A stretch of DNA of 64,000 bases from contig NZ_BJKL01000005.1 in assembly GCF_006538345.1 (NCBI RefSeq), positions 300,200 to 364,199 of the forward strand, read 5' to 3'. The notes under the pieces were generated by a model that had not been told where the DNA came from, searched no databases, and saw only the letters and a program-made list of their open reading frames with translations. Of this stretch, positions 56,855 through 64,000 are shown in pieces (within the stretch, counting starts at the first letter, position 1; each line of letters begins with the position of its first letter). The translations under genes were made by a program, and so were the position numbers. The DNA is from Alteromonas sp. KUL49. GTDB taxonomy: Bacteria > Pseudomonadota > Gammaproteobacteria > Enterobacterales > Alteromonadaceae.

Positions 56855-57721
56855 TTACTTGCGCGAAAATCGATAGCGTGACCTTCTCGCCAAATATGAG
56901 AAAGATAACATCAACATCCCAAGCACCGCTGGTGCAGATACAGGCGTAACTACAGTGGGATTCTGGCCAAACACAAGGTTATTGATGGCACCTGACCCGG
57001 GCATGTTAACGACTAGCTTAACGACATCGAACATATTCGCGTATTCAACGCGCTCATAACCACCGTCACCAGTGTCGACTACGTCACTCTGAACAATGCT
57101 ACCGTCGCTGAGATGGAAGTAGAGCGATGATACTTTTGTTGCAGTATTTGCTTCGTTGTATTCAATATCGAAAAAGTCGAGAGAAACAATCGCGGTGGGT
57201 TCGGCAAAGTCAAATGCGAAGAAGCCTGCAGGGCGAGTACCCTCATCATCTGGGTTTGCACACACGCCGTTTGAACATTCGTAAGGACGCTCATGTAAAA
57301 TCAGCACGCTACCAGGGCCAGCGCCAGCGCCAGCAATCTGTAGAGGTTCATAGATATCTTGAGAGCCTTCGTTAGCGCGGTAGACCCCATTGTCGAAAAC
57401 GAACTCTAAATCAGGATCAAGGGTACCACTCAAACTAGTATCGAATGCAACGCTGACATTCTCCGTACCACCAACGCAATTACCGTTGATATGGTTGGCC
57501 TCAGTCATTTGTGAACCGTTCAAACTACAGCTAGATACGGTGACGCCCCACTCACTGTACTCGTCATCAATGATTTGACCGTTTGATATCACATCACCGT
57601 TTGCAGCGGTAGTGAAGTCGAGTACTTGAACGGAAGCGTACGCGTTGCCAAAAACGCACAGAGAAAATGCAACCGTCATCACAACTCGAGAAAACACAGC
57701 ACTAAGCTTCATTGAGCTCAT
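56855..57721 (-). CDS. Exosortase-type (PEP-CTERM-like) surface protein
   Basis: About 288 residues from ATG 57721, with AGGAAGG just upstream; an ATG at 57712 and an open TTG at 57751 are alternatives. The signal peptide ends near G-N-A-Y-A-S. The body is beta-rich, with several Cys, and the C-terminus is P-V-S-A-P-A-V-L-G-M-L-M-L then basic A-R-R-S-R-Y-R: a short motif, one hydrophobic helix and an Arg cluster, the sorting-signal layout. S-A-P replaces the usual S/P-E-P, so it is a variant signal. Function unknown; expected at the cell surface after exosortase cleavage. A sigma-54-type promoter lies upstream. Confidence 0.78.
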   Translation of the reverse strand: MSSMKLSAVFSRVVMTVAFSLCVFGNAYASVQVLDFTTAANGDVISNGQIIDDEYSEWGVTVSSCSLNGSQMTEANHINGNCVGGTENVSVAFDTSLSGTLDPDLEFVFDNGVYRANEGSQDIYEPLQIAGAGAGPGSVLILHERPYECSNGVCANPDDEGTRPAGFFAFDFAEPTAIVSLDFFDIEYNEANTATKVSSLYFHLSDGSIVQSDVVDTGDGGYERVEYANMFDVVKLVVNMPGSGAINNLVFGQNPTVVTPVSAPAVLGMLMLSFSYLARRSRYRFSRK

Positions 57722-57768
57722 AACCTTCCTAAAAACAAATCGAGAATACAAAAAATCAAAATTACAAG

Positions 57769-57783
57769 TGCATAAATCATGCC
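57769..57783 (-). promoter_or_regulatory. Sigma-54-type promoter of the surface protein gene at 56855
   Basis: On the - strand GGCATGATTTATGCA: GG and GC are correctly 10 bases apart (consensus GGCACG-N4-TTGCT). It lies about 50 bases before the start codon, and the predicted transcript start would be near 57757. Confidence 0.65.
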
Positions 57784-57902
57784 TTTGTTTATATTTTTAA
57801 TTAAAACAGGTGTTTAGGGTATTTTTAAGTACGCTTTCCCTTTCAGTGTAAAGAATACTGACGCTCTTTAATAGCCAAATTATATACTAAAGCTTTATAG
57901 TG

Positions 57903-60704
57903 CTATAACGCGTCGAGTAGTTTTTGAGCATCGGGACGTAAATAGAAAGGACGTTCTACTGTTACTGCGTACTCTAGTTCAACTCGTGCTTCATCTAATC
58001 TGTTGAGTTTAGCTAGGGTATAACCCAAGTGATATCTCACATTTGGGTTTTGAGCATCTCGAGCGTATGCCTCGCGTAGTAATTCAAGACTGTGTTCGTA
58101 ATTACCTCGAAGCGCTTGTATCCAGCCGTAGGTATCCAATATTTTTGCGTCATTGGCGTTAAGGGAGTATGCAATCTCTATGTGGCTTAATGCTTTGCTA
58201 ATACTTGTTTCTAGAGCCATTATTGCAAGGCGGTTATGCGCTTGCGCTGGATTGAGTAGATTGGGTTCCTCTATTAAAGACTCGTAGAGCGCTCTAGATT
58301 GTTCATAATCTCGGATAAAAAAGAGATATTGCGCGAGCAGGTTCTTCACCAGAAGATTGTCAGGTGCGCTATTCACTATCTCTTCAGAGGTAGTGATGAA
58401 TTCCTCCACATAGCGATCACGAAGCGCGTAATTATAGAGTGAAATCACTGGCTGTGAAAAATACACGTCTAGAGAAAGTGCCTGCTTGTAGGCCGCAACT
58501 GCATCATCATCACGGCCCTCTTCAGCAAAAATGGTTCCTAGAGTATGCCAATAGTTGGGATTGCGCTGTTGTGATGGGGCGAGAGGGCTAACAATACCAC
58601 TCGCTGCTTCAACTCGACCTAAACTCAATAACAACCGAGCTCTCGATAACACGATCATCGCGTTGTTTGGCGCTAGAGTCTGTGCGTTTTCCATGGCTTG
58701 TAAAGCCTTTGACTCTTCGCCGAGTGCTAATGCAATTTCGCTAAACCTAATGAGACGTTGTGGAGAATCACTGATAAAGTTCTCTACGATATTTAAGGTC
58801 TTAATTGCATTGTTAGGGTCCCTTAAGGCGAGCTGCAGACCAGCCTTGTCAAGTAAGTAATCTGGGTTATCAAAGTCATCTTTAAGTAGCTTGTCCAAAT
58901 GGTACAACGCAGTCTCGTAATCACCTTCTCCACGAAATACATTGACTAAGCGCTCTCGGGTGCCAACATGGTTAGGGTTGAAATCCATTATACTCAGATA
59001 GATCTCTTTCGCTTCTCCTGGCCTACCTTGATTTGCCGCGTTATAGCCGCTCAACAGCATCGATTCAGTGTGCTGAGGAGAGAGTACAAGTAATTCTTCA
59101 ATGAGCACTTCTGAGGCTTCGAAATTTCCCTGTCTGCTATGAATCGCTGCTAGATTAAACTTTGCTGGGAAAAGGGTAGGGTTCAGAGATAGTGCCTTAT
59201 CAATCTGAATTTTTGCGGTTTCCAGATCGCCGCTTCTTATGTAGATACCAGCAAGCAAGTTGAACACTTCACTCTCGTCTGGAAACATTTGTGCAAGAAG
59301 ATTTGCGCCTTTCAATGCTAGTTCAAATTCACCACCTTGGAGATGCATCAGTGAGTAGGTGAAAAGAAATGTAGAGTTTTCTTTAAATCGGTCGAAGTTC
59401 GCCTCAAGAATCTTAACGGCGTCCTCACGACGACCGCGAGCTGCCATTAACTTAATCTTGAACAGTTGAATTTTATTGTTGTCTGGATAGCGAAGTTCTA
59501 GACGTTGTATCAAGCGCTCTGCTTTGAAGGCTTTATTTTGCTTAATGTAGAGATCGCCCAGAATTAACGCAGAATCAGGTGATTCAATAAGCTCAGTCTC
59601 ATGTGTGGTAAGCAGTAGTAGCGCCTGCTTGTACTGTTGAGTTGCTAGATAAACTTGAGATAACATCAATACCGCTTGTATATCTTCAGGCTCTTTTTGC
59701 AGATAACTATTGAAGTCTACTGCGGCCTTTTCCATGTTGTTATTGAAAAAGTTAGTCAACCCACTGATGTAAAGCAGCATTGGTTGTGAAGAAATAAGTT
59801 CAGGCGAAAGCTGTGCCATGAATTCATTCAACTGCTGTAACTTTTCGCTGTCTACCACACTTTTCGACTCGCGGCTTTCCAGCCAACTATTAAGTAGGAT
59901 GGCAAGAGGATCGTTTGGCGTTTCTTGAATAATTTCATCTACAAACAGTTTTGCTCTGTCGTAGTCGTTCGCCTGAAGATAAAGGTCCACCAAATTACGC
60001 AACGCAATAGGATCGTCTCGGTTAAACGTCAGCGCTTTTTGAAGGTAATCAGTAGCGGTGTTGTGGTCGCCTTGTTGATAGGCCAGTTGTCCCTTTAATC
60101 GCCAAGTAATAGCGTTGTTGGGGTCAAGAGACTCTGCCTGCTCAATAAGTGTTGAGGCTCGCATCAGCATGCCTTTTTGAATAGCTATTGAAGCCATGCC
60201 TTGAATAGCAGGAATAAACGTTGATGTCGCATCCAATATTTTGCCGTAACTACTCTCGGCGCAAACAAGATCATCTAGTCGGATACAGGCAGTTGCTTTT
60301 ATTTGCAACCAGTCAATAACGTTTTCACCAGTAAGACCTTCCGTGCCGTCAAAACGAACCACGTCTTCGTATTTATTCAAAAAAAGCCAAGTGTTACCCA
60401 GAGGGCTGGCGATAAGGTTTACGTCTGCCCCCATCTCGTAGGCTTCTACGAATTCCATTTCCGCTGCATTTAGGTAGCCGTTTATCAGGAGGATTCTCCC
60501 CATCAGTAACTTAGCCGCGAGGTTTTGAGGGTCCTTTTGTAAGCTATTTTTGAGGTGTATATACGCTTCGTCATACTTTTCAAACTGAAATGATCTGAGC
60601 GCTTTTTCATAGTCTTCAGAGGTAGATGACTTAACCTGTGGCGCAAACGCCACGAGTGTGGCCATGATGATAATGGATCTGCACAGAAAGACAAAAGTCG
60701 GCAT
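57903..60704 (-). CDS. Large periplasmic TPR-repeat protein (PrsT-like), copy 2
   Basis: A 933-residue paralogue of the 53972-56755 gene: Y-E-K-A-L-R-S-F...A-Y-I-H-L-K-N-S-L and L-L-M-G-R-I-L-L at the same positions. A signal peptide precedes (cleavage near V-K-S-S), then TPR repeats throughout. The closing repeat D-T-Y-G-W-I-Q-A-L-R-G-N-Y-E-H-S is also shared. AGGGA stands before the ATG. The gene follows a surface-protein gene and a hairpin, the same order as copy 1. The role is inferred from PrsT-like neighbours in exosortase loci. Confidence 0.78.
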   Translation of the reverse strand: MPTFVFLCRSIIIMATLVAFAPQVKSSTSEDYEKALRSFQFEKYDEAYIHLKNSLQKDPQNLAAKLLMGRILLINGYLNAAEMEFVEAYEMGADVNLIASPLGNTWLFLNKYEDVVRFDGTEGLTGENVIDWLQIKATACIRLDDLVCAESSYGKILDATSTFIPAIQGMASIAIQKGMLMRASTLIEQAESLDPNNAITWRLKGQLAYQQGDHNTATDYLQKALTFNRDDPIALRNLVDLYLQANDYDRAKLFVDEIIQETPNDPLAILLNSWLESRESKSVVDSEKLQQLNEFMAQLSPELISSQPMLLYISGLTNFFNNNMEKAAVDFNSYLQKEPEDIQAVLMLSQVYLATQQYKQALLLLTTHETELIESPDSALILGDLYIKQNKAFKAERLIQRLELRYPDNNKIQLFKIKLMAARGRREDAVKILEANFDRFKENSTFLFTYSLMHLQGGEFELALKGANLLAQMFPDESEVFNLLAGIYIRSGDLETAKIQIDKALSLNPTLFPAKFNLAAIHSRQGNFEASEVLIEELLVLSPQHTESMLLSGYNAANQGRPGEAKEIYLSIMDFNPNHVGTRERLVNVFRGEGDYETALYHLDKLLKDDFDNPDYLLDKAGLQLALRDPNNAIKTLNIVENFISDSPQRLIRFSEIALALGEESKALQAMENAQTLAPNNAMIVLSRARLLLSLGRVEAASGIVSPLAPSQQRNPNYWHTLGTIFAEEGRDDDAVAAYKQALSLDVYFSQPVISLYNYALRDRYVEEFITTSEEIVNSAPDNLLVKNLLAQYLFFIRDYEQSRALYESLIEEPNLLNPAQAHNRLAIMALETSISKALSHIEIAYSLNANDAKILDTYGWIQALRGNYEHSLELLREAYARDAQNPNVRYHLGYTLAKLNRLDEARVELEYAVTVERPFYLRPDAQKLLDAL

Positions 60705-60737
60705 GAAAACGTAAATCCCTGGAAATTTTTATACAAA

Positions 60738-60757
60738 AGGCAGTAGTTGAACTGCCT
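60738..60757 (-). terminator. Hairpin between surface protein gene and TPR copy 2
   Basis: AGGCAGT (60738-60744) and ACTGCCT (60751-60757) with a 6-base loop, followed on the - strand by TTTTGTATAAAAATTT. It corresponds in position to the hairpin before TPR copy 1. Confidence 0.7.
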
Positions 60758-60778
60758 AGAAGATACGTTTTTTTATAC

Positions 60779-61651
60779 TTATTTAAACAGTTTTGCGTTC
60801 TTTCTGCGCTTTAGCGCTACAAAGCCTATCGCAGAGCATAGTAACCAAAAGCTACCCGTGGTAGGTACTGGTTGAGTAATATCTGGGGCGTCATCAACAG
60901 TAAAATCAATGCTAGCTAGTTTGAAACCCGACCCATGGTGAGAAGTACTATTGTCGTCAAAGTGTGTGTTATACGAACCAACCAACCAGTACTTCGCTAC
61001 TGATAAATTAGAAAAGTCTGAGCTGAAATTGCCGTGACTACCACCAGAGTATATTGTGGACGAAATATTGAAGTGACCAGATGACAACACCGTTCCTGCA
61101 GAATTTGCTACATCACTCCATGTAAATTCGTTAGACGCGTGATTCTCGAATAGAGAAATATCATTAAGGCCAATAACAGAAATTTGCTTCCCAGTGTCAT
61201 AACCTGTGAGGTAAGTAAAAGAGGCGCCTGTCAAAGTTACGTCTTCGCTAAATGAAAACAGAACCATATCGAAGTCGTCACCACCGGTAAAATTGTCAAA
61301 AGTATGACTGTCGTTGCTGTGACTGTTAACAAGGCCATAACCATAATCGCCATTGTATGAATAGGCGTTTAATTGGCTGTATTGAACCACCTCTGTGTCG
61401 TCATTACTGATCCCATCGTTACTCACATTAGCGGTATCTGCCCACGCAGTAACGCCAACGCGAACCTCTGTACCATCGATGACAATCGACGAGCTTGCAG
61501 CGTTGGTGGTGTAGTTAATATTGCTATGGCTTCCTCCGCCCACGTACAGATCGTAAACGTGCTCTTCCAGTGACGTGTCTACCGTGGTGCTAGCAGCAAC
61601 GGAGCTAGCGAAAAAACAACTAATTAAGAAAACAGAAAAAAAGCGTTGCAT
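60779..61651 (-). CDS. Exosortase-type surface protein, second member
   Basis: A 290-residue protein with a signal peptide (cleavage near V-A-A-S), a Ser/Asn/His-rich body and a C-terminus with P-V-P-T-T-G-S-F-W-L-L-C-S-A-I-G-F-V-A-L then K-R-R-K. This is a PEP-CTERM-like tail with the Glu-Pro replaced by T-G. It is a paralogue of the 61800 gene: both have T-W-S-D, A-K/S-K-Y-W-L-(V/L)-G-(S/A)-Y-N-T and F-K-L-(A/T). It resembles the exosortase-dependent surface protein group called XDP1 as I remember it; not verified. Preceded by a good sigma-54-type promoter. Confidence 0.76.
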   Translation of the reverse strand: MQRFFSVFLISCFFASSVAASTTVDTSLEEHVYDLYVGGGSHSNINYTTNAASSSIVIDGTEVRVGVTAWADTANVSNDGISNDDTEVVQYSQLNAYSYNGDYGYGLVNSHSNDSHTFDNFTGGDDFDMVLFSFSEDVTLTGASFTYLTGYDTGKQISVIGLNDISLFENHASNEFTWSDVANSAGTVLSSGHFNISSTIYSGGSHGNFSSDFSNLSVAKYWLVGSYNTHFDDNSTSHHGSGFKLASIDFTVDDAPDITQPVPTTGSFWLLCSAIGFVALKRRKNAKLFK

Positions 61652-61686
61652 ACAAGACTACTCAGTAATGACTTCACCCTTAGGTA

Positions 61687-61701
61687 AGCAAAAGTCATGC
61701 C
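61687..61701 (-). promoter_or_regulatory. Sigma-54-type promoter of the surface protein gene at 60779
   Basis: On the - strand GGCATGACTTTTGCT, matching GGCACG-N4-TTGCT in all but one of the conserved positions, and preceded by A-rich sequence. The transcript start would be near 61676, some 25 bases before the ATG. A matching element precedes the surface protein gene at 56855. Confidence 0.78.
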
Positions 61702-61759
61702 TGTATTTATATCTTTGATATACCGCATATTTTTTTAAGAGGTGTAAATCATATGAAAA

Positions 61760-61784
61760 AAAAGCTGACAGTCAGTCAGCTTTT
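61760..61784 (-). terminator. Intrinsic terminator of the surface protein gene at 61800
   Basis: AAAAGCTGAC (61760-61769) pairs with its complement (61775-61784), then T8 on the - strand. It separates the first surface-protein gene from the next promoter. Confidence 0.88.
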
Positions 61785-61799
61785 ATTAAGAGTATGAAA

Positions 61800-62687
61800 T
61801 TAGCTTCGATTAACTCGACGACGCCAAGCGATAAATAGGCCAAAAGCAGCGAGTGTTGACCAAGTTTTTGGCTCACTTACATCTGTTGGTGGCTCGTTCG
61901 GCTGTCCGTCAATGTCAAACCCCAATGCAGTCAGTTTAAATGCATCGTTGTACATATTGCCGCCAATGTCACCGAACACAGTATTATAGGCACCTAATAA
62001 CCAGTATTTAGAAGCAGAGGCCACGGTAAAGTCTGCTCTGTGATCAACATAATCACACTCAGTCACATCATAAGATCCTGCAGTCAGCGCGTCCTGAACA
62101 ATATCAGACCAAGTGTTCACACCAGAAGTTAGTGTTGATATGTCATCTAAACCTGCAATAGATACTTGCGTGTCATTGGAATTACCAATCCAAGAAAAGC
62201 TTGCACCAGTTAGCTTGACTGATTCGCTGAAAGACAACAGAACGAAATCAAAGTCAGGTGAAACGTTGTAGCTCAGTGTATTCACATTATCAATGGCGTG
62301 GTCTGGGTTGCTGCCATAATACTCATGGTCAGCGTTATATATGCCATAGCCATAGTTGTTGGATATATGGACTAGGCTAGCTTCAGTCACAACGTGGTCA
62401 TTGTATGTACCAACGGTATCAGACCAAGCACTGAGAGCTACATTCACACCGTCAATTGAAATGCTCGAATGAGCGGCATTTGTAGAATATGAAACGCCAT
62501 CATCAATAAGGTCGTAGGTATATTCACCGAGCGATGAATTACACAAGGCTGATTGCTCGCTACTATTGGAACCACCACAGTGATTGCGATAATAGCTTGA
62601 TGCCTCAACAGCGTTACTTACAGCTAATCCGATAACAAACAGAGTCATTATGGATAGCGATGTAAATCGAACCTTCAACCAAGTCAT
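61800..62687 (-). CDS. Exosortase-type surface protein with canonical SEP tail
   Basis: About 295 residues from ATG 62687, with AGGAG 10 bases upstream; an open extension reaches 62729. The signal peptide runs to about A-V-E-A-S. The C-terminus V-S-E-P-K-T-W-S-T-L-A-A-F-G-L-F-I-A-W-R-R-R is a standard PEP-CTERM signal. Two Cys pairs in the N-terminal third are unlike its paralogue at 60779. It is the only one of the three not followed by a TPR gene. The upstream region has only a near-match to sigma-54 (see rejected list). Function unknown. Confidence 0.78.
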   Translation of the reverse strand: MTWLKVRFTSLSIMTLFVIGLAVSNAVEASSYYRNHCGGSNSSEQSALCNSSLGEYTYDLIDDGVSYSTNAAHSSISIDGVNVALSAWSDTVGTYNDHVVTEASLVHISNNYGYGIYNADHEYYGSNPDHAIDNVNTLSYNVSPDFDFVLLSFSESVKLTGASFSWIGNSNDTQVSIAGLDDISTLTSGVNTWSDIVQDALTAGSYDVTECDYVDHRADFTVASASKYWLLGAYNTVFGDIGGNMYNDAFKLTALGFDIDGQPNEPPTDVSEPKTWSTLAAFGLFIAWRRRVNRS

Positions 62688-62924
62688 TATAAATTTGCTC
62701 CTAAAAGTTGTTTGGTGTTTTACCAACAACTCACCGTTTCAACATGATGAATGCAGTGTAGGGGAAAGGTCTTTAGTTTTAAGTACAAGAATCCATACCT
62801 AATTATGTAGGGTGAACTTTTGCTAATGTTCAAAGGTCCTGAAATTGTGGTTGTGTTTTGTGGGTATCCCACGAAGTAGAACTGTGAAATAATTGATGAA
62901 AAGTTAATAGTAGTACGAGGACTT

Positions 62925-63713
62925 ATGTCTGAACAAAAGCGAAAGGGTATTTACCTACTACCTAATCTTCTGACAACTGCAGGCCTTTTCTCTGGCTTCT
63001 TCGCTGTTGTGTCTTCGATGAATGGTAGATTTGAGGCTGCTGCAGTCGCTATATTTGTGGCAATGATCTTTGATGGTTTAGATGGACGAGTTGCCAGAAT
63101 GACAAATACTCAGAGTGATTTTGGCGCAGAATATGACTCTATGGCTGATATGGTCTCATTTGGAATGGCGCCAGCGTTGGTTGCTTATAACTGGGGACTT
63201 ACTGAATTAGGTAAACTCGGTTGGTTAGCTGCATTTGTATATGTTGCTGGTGCAGCGCTCAGATTGGCGCGTTTCAATACCCAGGTAGGTATAGCGGATA
63301 AGCGATTCTTCCAAGGGCTAGCAAGTCCTGCTGCCGCTGCCGTGGTATCGGGACTTGTTTGGGTTGGTGTGGAGTACGACGTGGTAGGTACAGACTACGG
63401 ACTTATTGTTGCCTCGGTCACTGGTATCTCTGGCCTATTGATGGTGAGTAACTTTAAATACAACTCCTTTAAAGAAGTTAATTGGCAAGGCAAGGTTCCT
63501 TTTGTAGGTATATTAATTGTGCTATTAGCGTTTGTTGTAGTTGCTACTGAGCCTGCACTGGTCTTATTCATTGTATTTGTACTTTATGCGTTAGCAGGCC
63601 CAATAAATACATTCCGTATGGTAGATAAAGTACGATTGCATGATGTTGTTGGTGATCACGAAGAAGATGCGGACTTCAAAACTACACCAAAAACCAATGA
63701 AACAGACAAGTAA
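62925..63713 (+). CDS. pssA: CDP-diacylglycerol-serine O-phosphatidyltransferase
   Basis: Makes phosphatidylserine, the precursor of phosphatidylethanolamine. The CDP-alcohol motif is intact: D-G-L-D-G-R-V-A-R-M-T then G-A-E-Y-D-S-M-A-D (D-G-x2-A-R-x8-G-x3-D-x3-D). It has 262 residues and seven to eight hydrophobic helices: it is the integral-membrane type II enzyme, not the E. coli PssA type. It ends at a strong terminator. Confidence 0.93.
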   Translation: MSEQKRKGIYLLPNLLTTAGLFSGFFAVVSSMNGRFEAAAVAIFVAMIFDGLDGRVARMTNTQSDFGAEYDSMADMVSFGMAPALVAYNWGLTELGKLGWLAAFVYVAGAALRLARFNTQVGIADKRFFQGLASPAAAAVVSGLVWVGVEYDVVGTDYGLIVASVTGISGLLMVSNFKYNSFKEVNWQGKVPFVGILIVLLAFVVVATEPALVLFIVFVLYALAGPINTFRMVDKVRLHDVVGDHEEDADFKTTPKTNETDK

Positions 63714-63782
63714 TGAAGGTTCATTAGTACACCAGCAATCGATAAAATCTTAAATTTTGCTTGGTTTTTAACCTTAATGTAT

Positions 63783-63811
63783 AAAAAGCGACCGAACGAG
63801 TCGCTTTTTTT
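63783..63811 (+). terminator. Intrinsic terminator of pssA
   Basis: AAAAAGCGAC (63783-63792), a 7-base loop, then GTCGC and T7. It insulates pssA from the strong promoters that follow. Confidence 0.9.
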
Positions 63812-63831
63812 ATATTTTTTAAAAAAGCCTG

Positions 63832-63859
63832 TTGACGCCGAGGAAGAACTGCGTAAAAT
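63832..63859 (+). promoter_or_regulatory. Strong sigma-70 promoter P1, probably for a stable-RNA operon
   Basis: TTGACG (63832-63837), a 16-base spacer, TAAAAT (63854-63859), then a GC discriminator (GCGCGCC). This architecture is typical of rrn or tRNA promoters under stringent control. No gene is visible downstream in the window. Confidence 0.7.
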
Positions 63860-63948
63860 GCGCGCCTCCTCAACAGGGAACGCCAATAACAACGGCGCTG
63901 AAGAGGTTGTCACCACTAAGTTTGATTGAAAAAAATTAACAAAAATGA

Positions 63949-63976
63949 TTGACAAAAAAATGATGCGCTGTAACAT
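63949..63976 (+). promoter_or_regulatory. Strong sigma-70 promoter P2, probably for a stable-RNA operon
   Basis: TTGACA (63949-63954), a 16-base spacer, TAACAT (63971-63976), preceded by an A/T-rich stretch resembling an UP element. It follows P1 by 117 bases, a spacing typical of tandem rrn promoters. Confidence 0.72.
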
Positions 63977-64000
63977 ACGCATCCGCTTCGAAAGAGGCAG

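Noticed and set aside
62784..62799. A third sigma-54-type promoter before the surface gene at 61800
   Set aside because: On the - strand GGTATGGATTCTTGTA resembles the other two but the GG to TTG spacing is one base too long and the C of GC is missing. Sequence suggests a degenerate copy at best.

Overview
The window is a chromosomal segment of a marine gammaproteobacterium, most probably of the Alteromonadaceae (order Alteromonadales). The support is the protein-level resemblance of the housekeeping genes, several gene orders shared with Alteromonadales, Vibrio and E. coli (nadB / rpoE-rseABC-lepA-lepB-rnc-era; glyA-nrdR-ribD-ribE-ribBX-ribH-nusB-thiL-pgpA / dxs-ispA-xseB; bamD / rluD-pgeF-clpB; ytjB / serB-radA), a sodium-type PomAB flagellar motor, and exosortase-type surface proteins. 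I see no prophage, insertion sequence, CRISPR array, rRNA or tRNA inside the window.

Layout. 0-1.7 kb: three type IV pilin-like genes, one broken. 1.9-8.2 kb: nadE, glnB, slyD, ygfZ, sdhE-ygfX, a MaoC-like protein and nadB. 8.3-17.1 kb: the envelope-stress sigma-E locus with a sigma-E-type promoter in front of rpoE, then lepA-lepB-rnc-era, pdxH and a TatD-family gene. 17.1-25.4 kb: ytjB, serB, a large two-PilZ protein, radA, a small PilZ protein and ettA. 25.6-34 kb: a solitary lpxD, glyA, nrdR and the riboflavin/nusB/thiL/pgpA run. 34-35.8 kb: a BlaI-type repressor with an M56-peptidase/TonB fusion and two dyad operators. 35.9-41.1 kb: dxs-ispA-xseB and pomAB, then two palindromic repeat elements. 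41.1-47.8 kb: an ECF sigma factor and its ChrR-type zinc anti-sigma factor, with a divergent LON-domain gene and a five-gene operon (NTF2-like, SDR, amine oxidase, DUF1365, Cfa). Three promoters here share one unusual architecture. 47.8-53.9 kb: bamD, rluD, pgeF, clpB (sigma-32-type promoter) and rluF. 54-62.7 kb: three exosortase-type (PEP-CTERM-like) surface proteins and two ~930-residue TPR proteins in alternating order, with sigma-54-type promoters and intergenic hairpins. 62.9-64 kb: pssA, then tandem strong promoters that probably drive a stable-RNA operon just beyond the window.

The most interesting regions are the surface-protein/TPR cassettes at 54-62.7 kb, the self-contained ECF/ChrR regulon at 41-47.8 kb, and palindromic elements with a conserved core but unrelated long outer stems (18.9 kb and 41 kb).

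A quality caution: six genes (pilin, serB, large PilZ gene, blaI, amine oxidase, clpB) are broken by single-base indels, eight in all. Every one lies in or can be placed in a short homopolymer. Because serB and clpB are otherwise intact and full length, residual sequencing or assembly error is the simplest explanation, and these genes should not be read as truly inactivated without resequencing.
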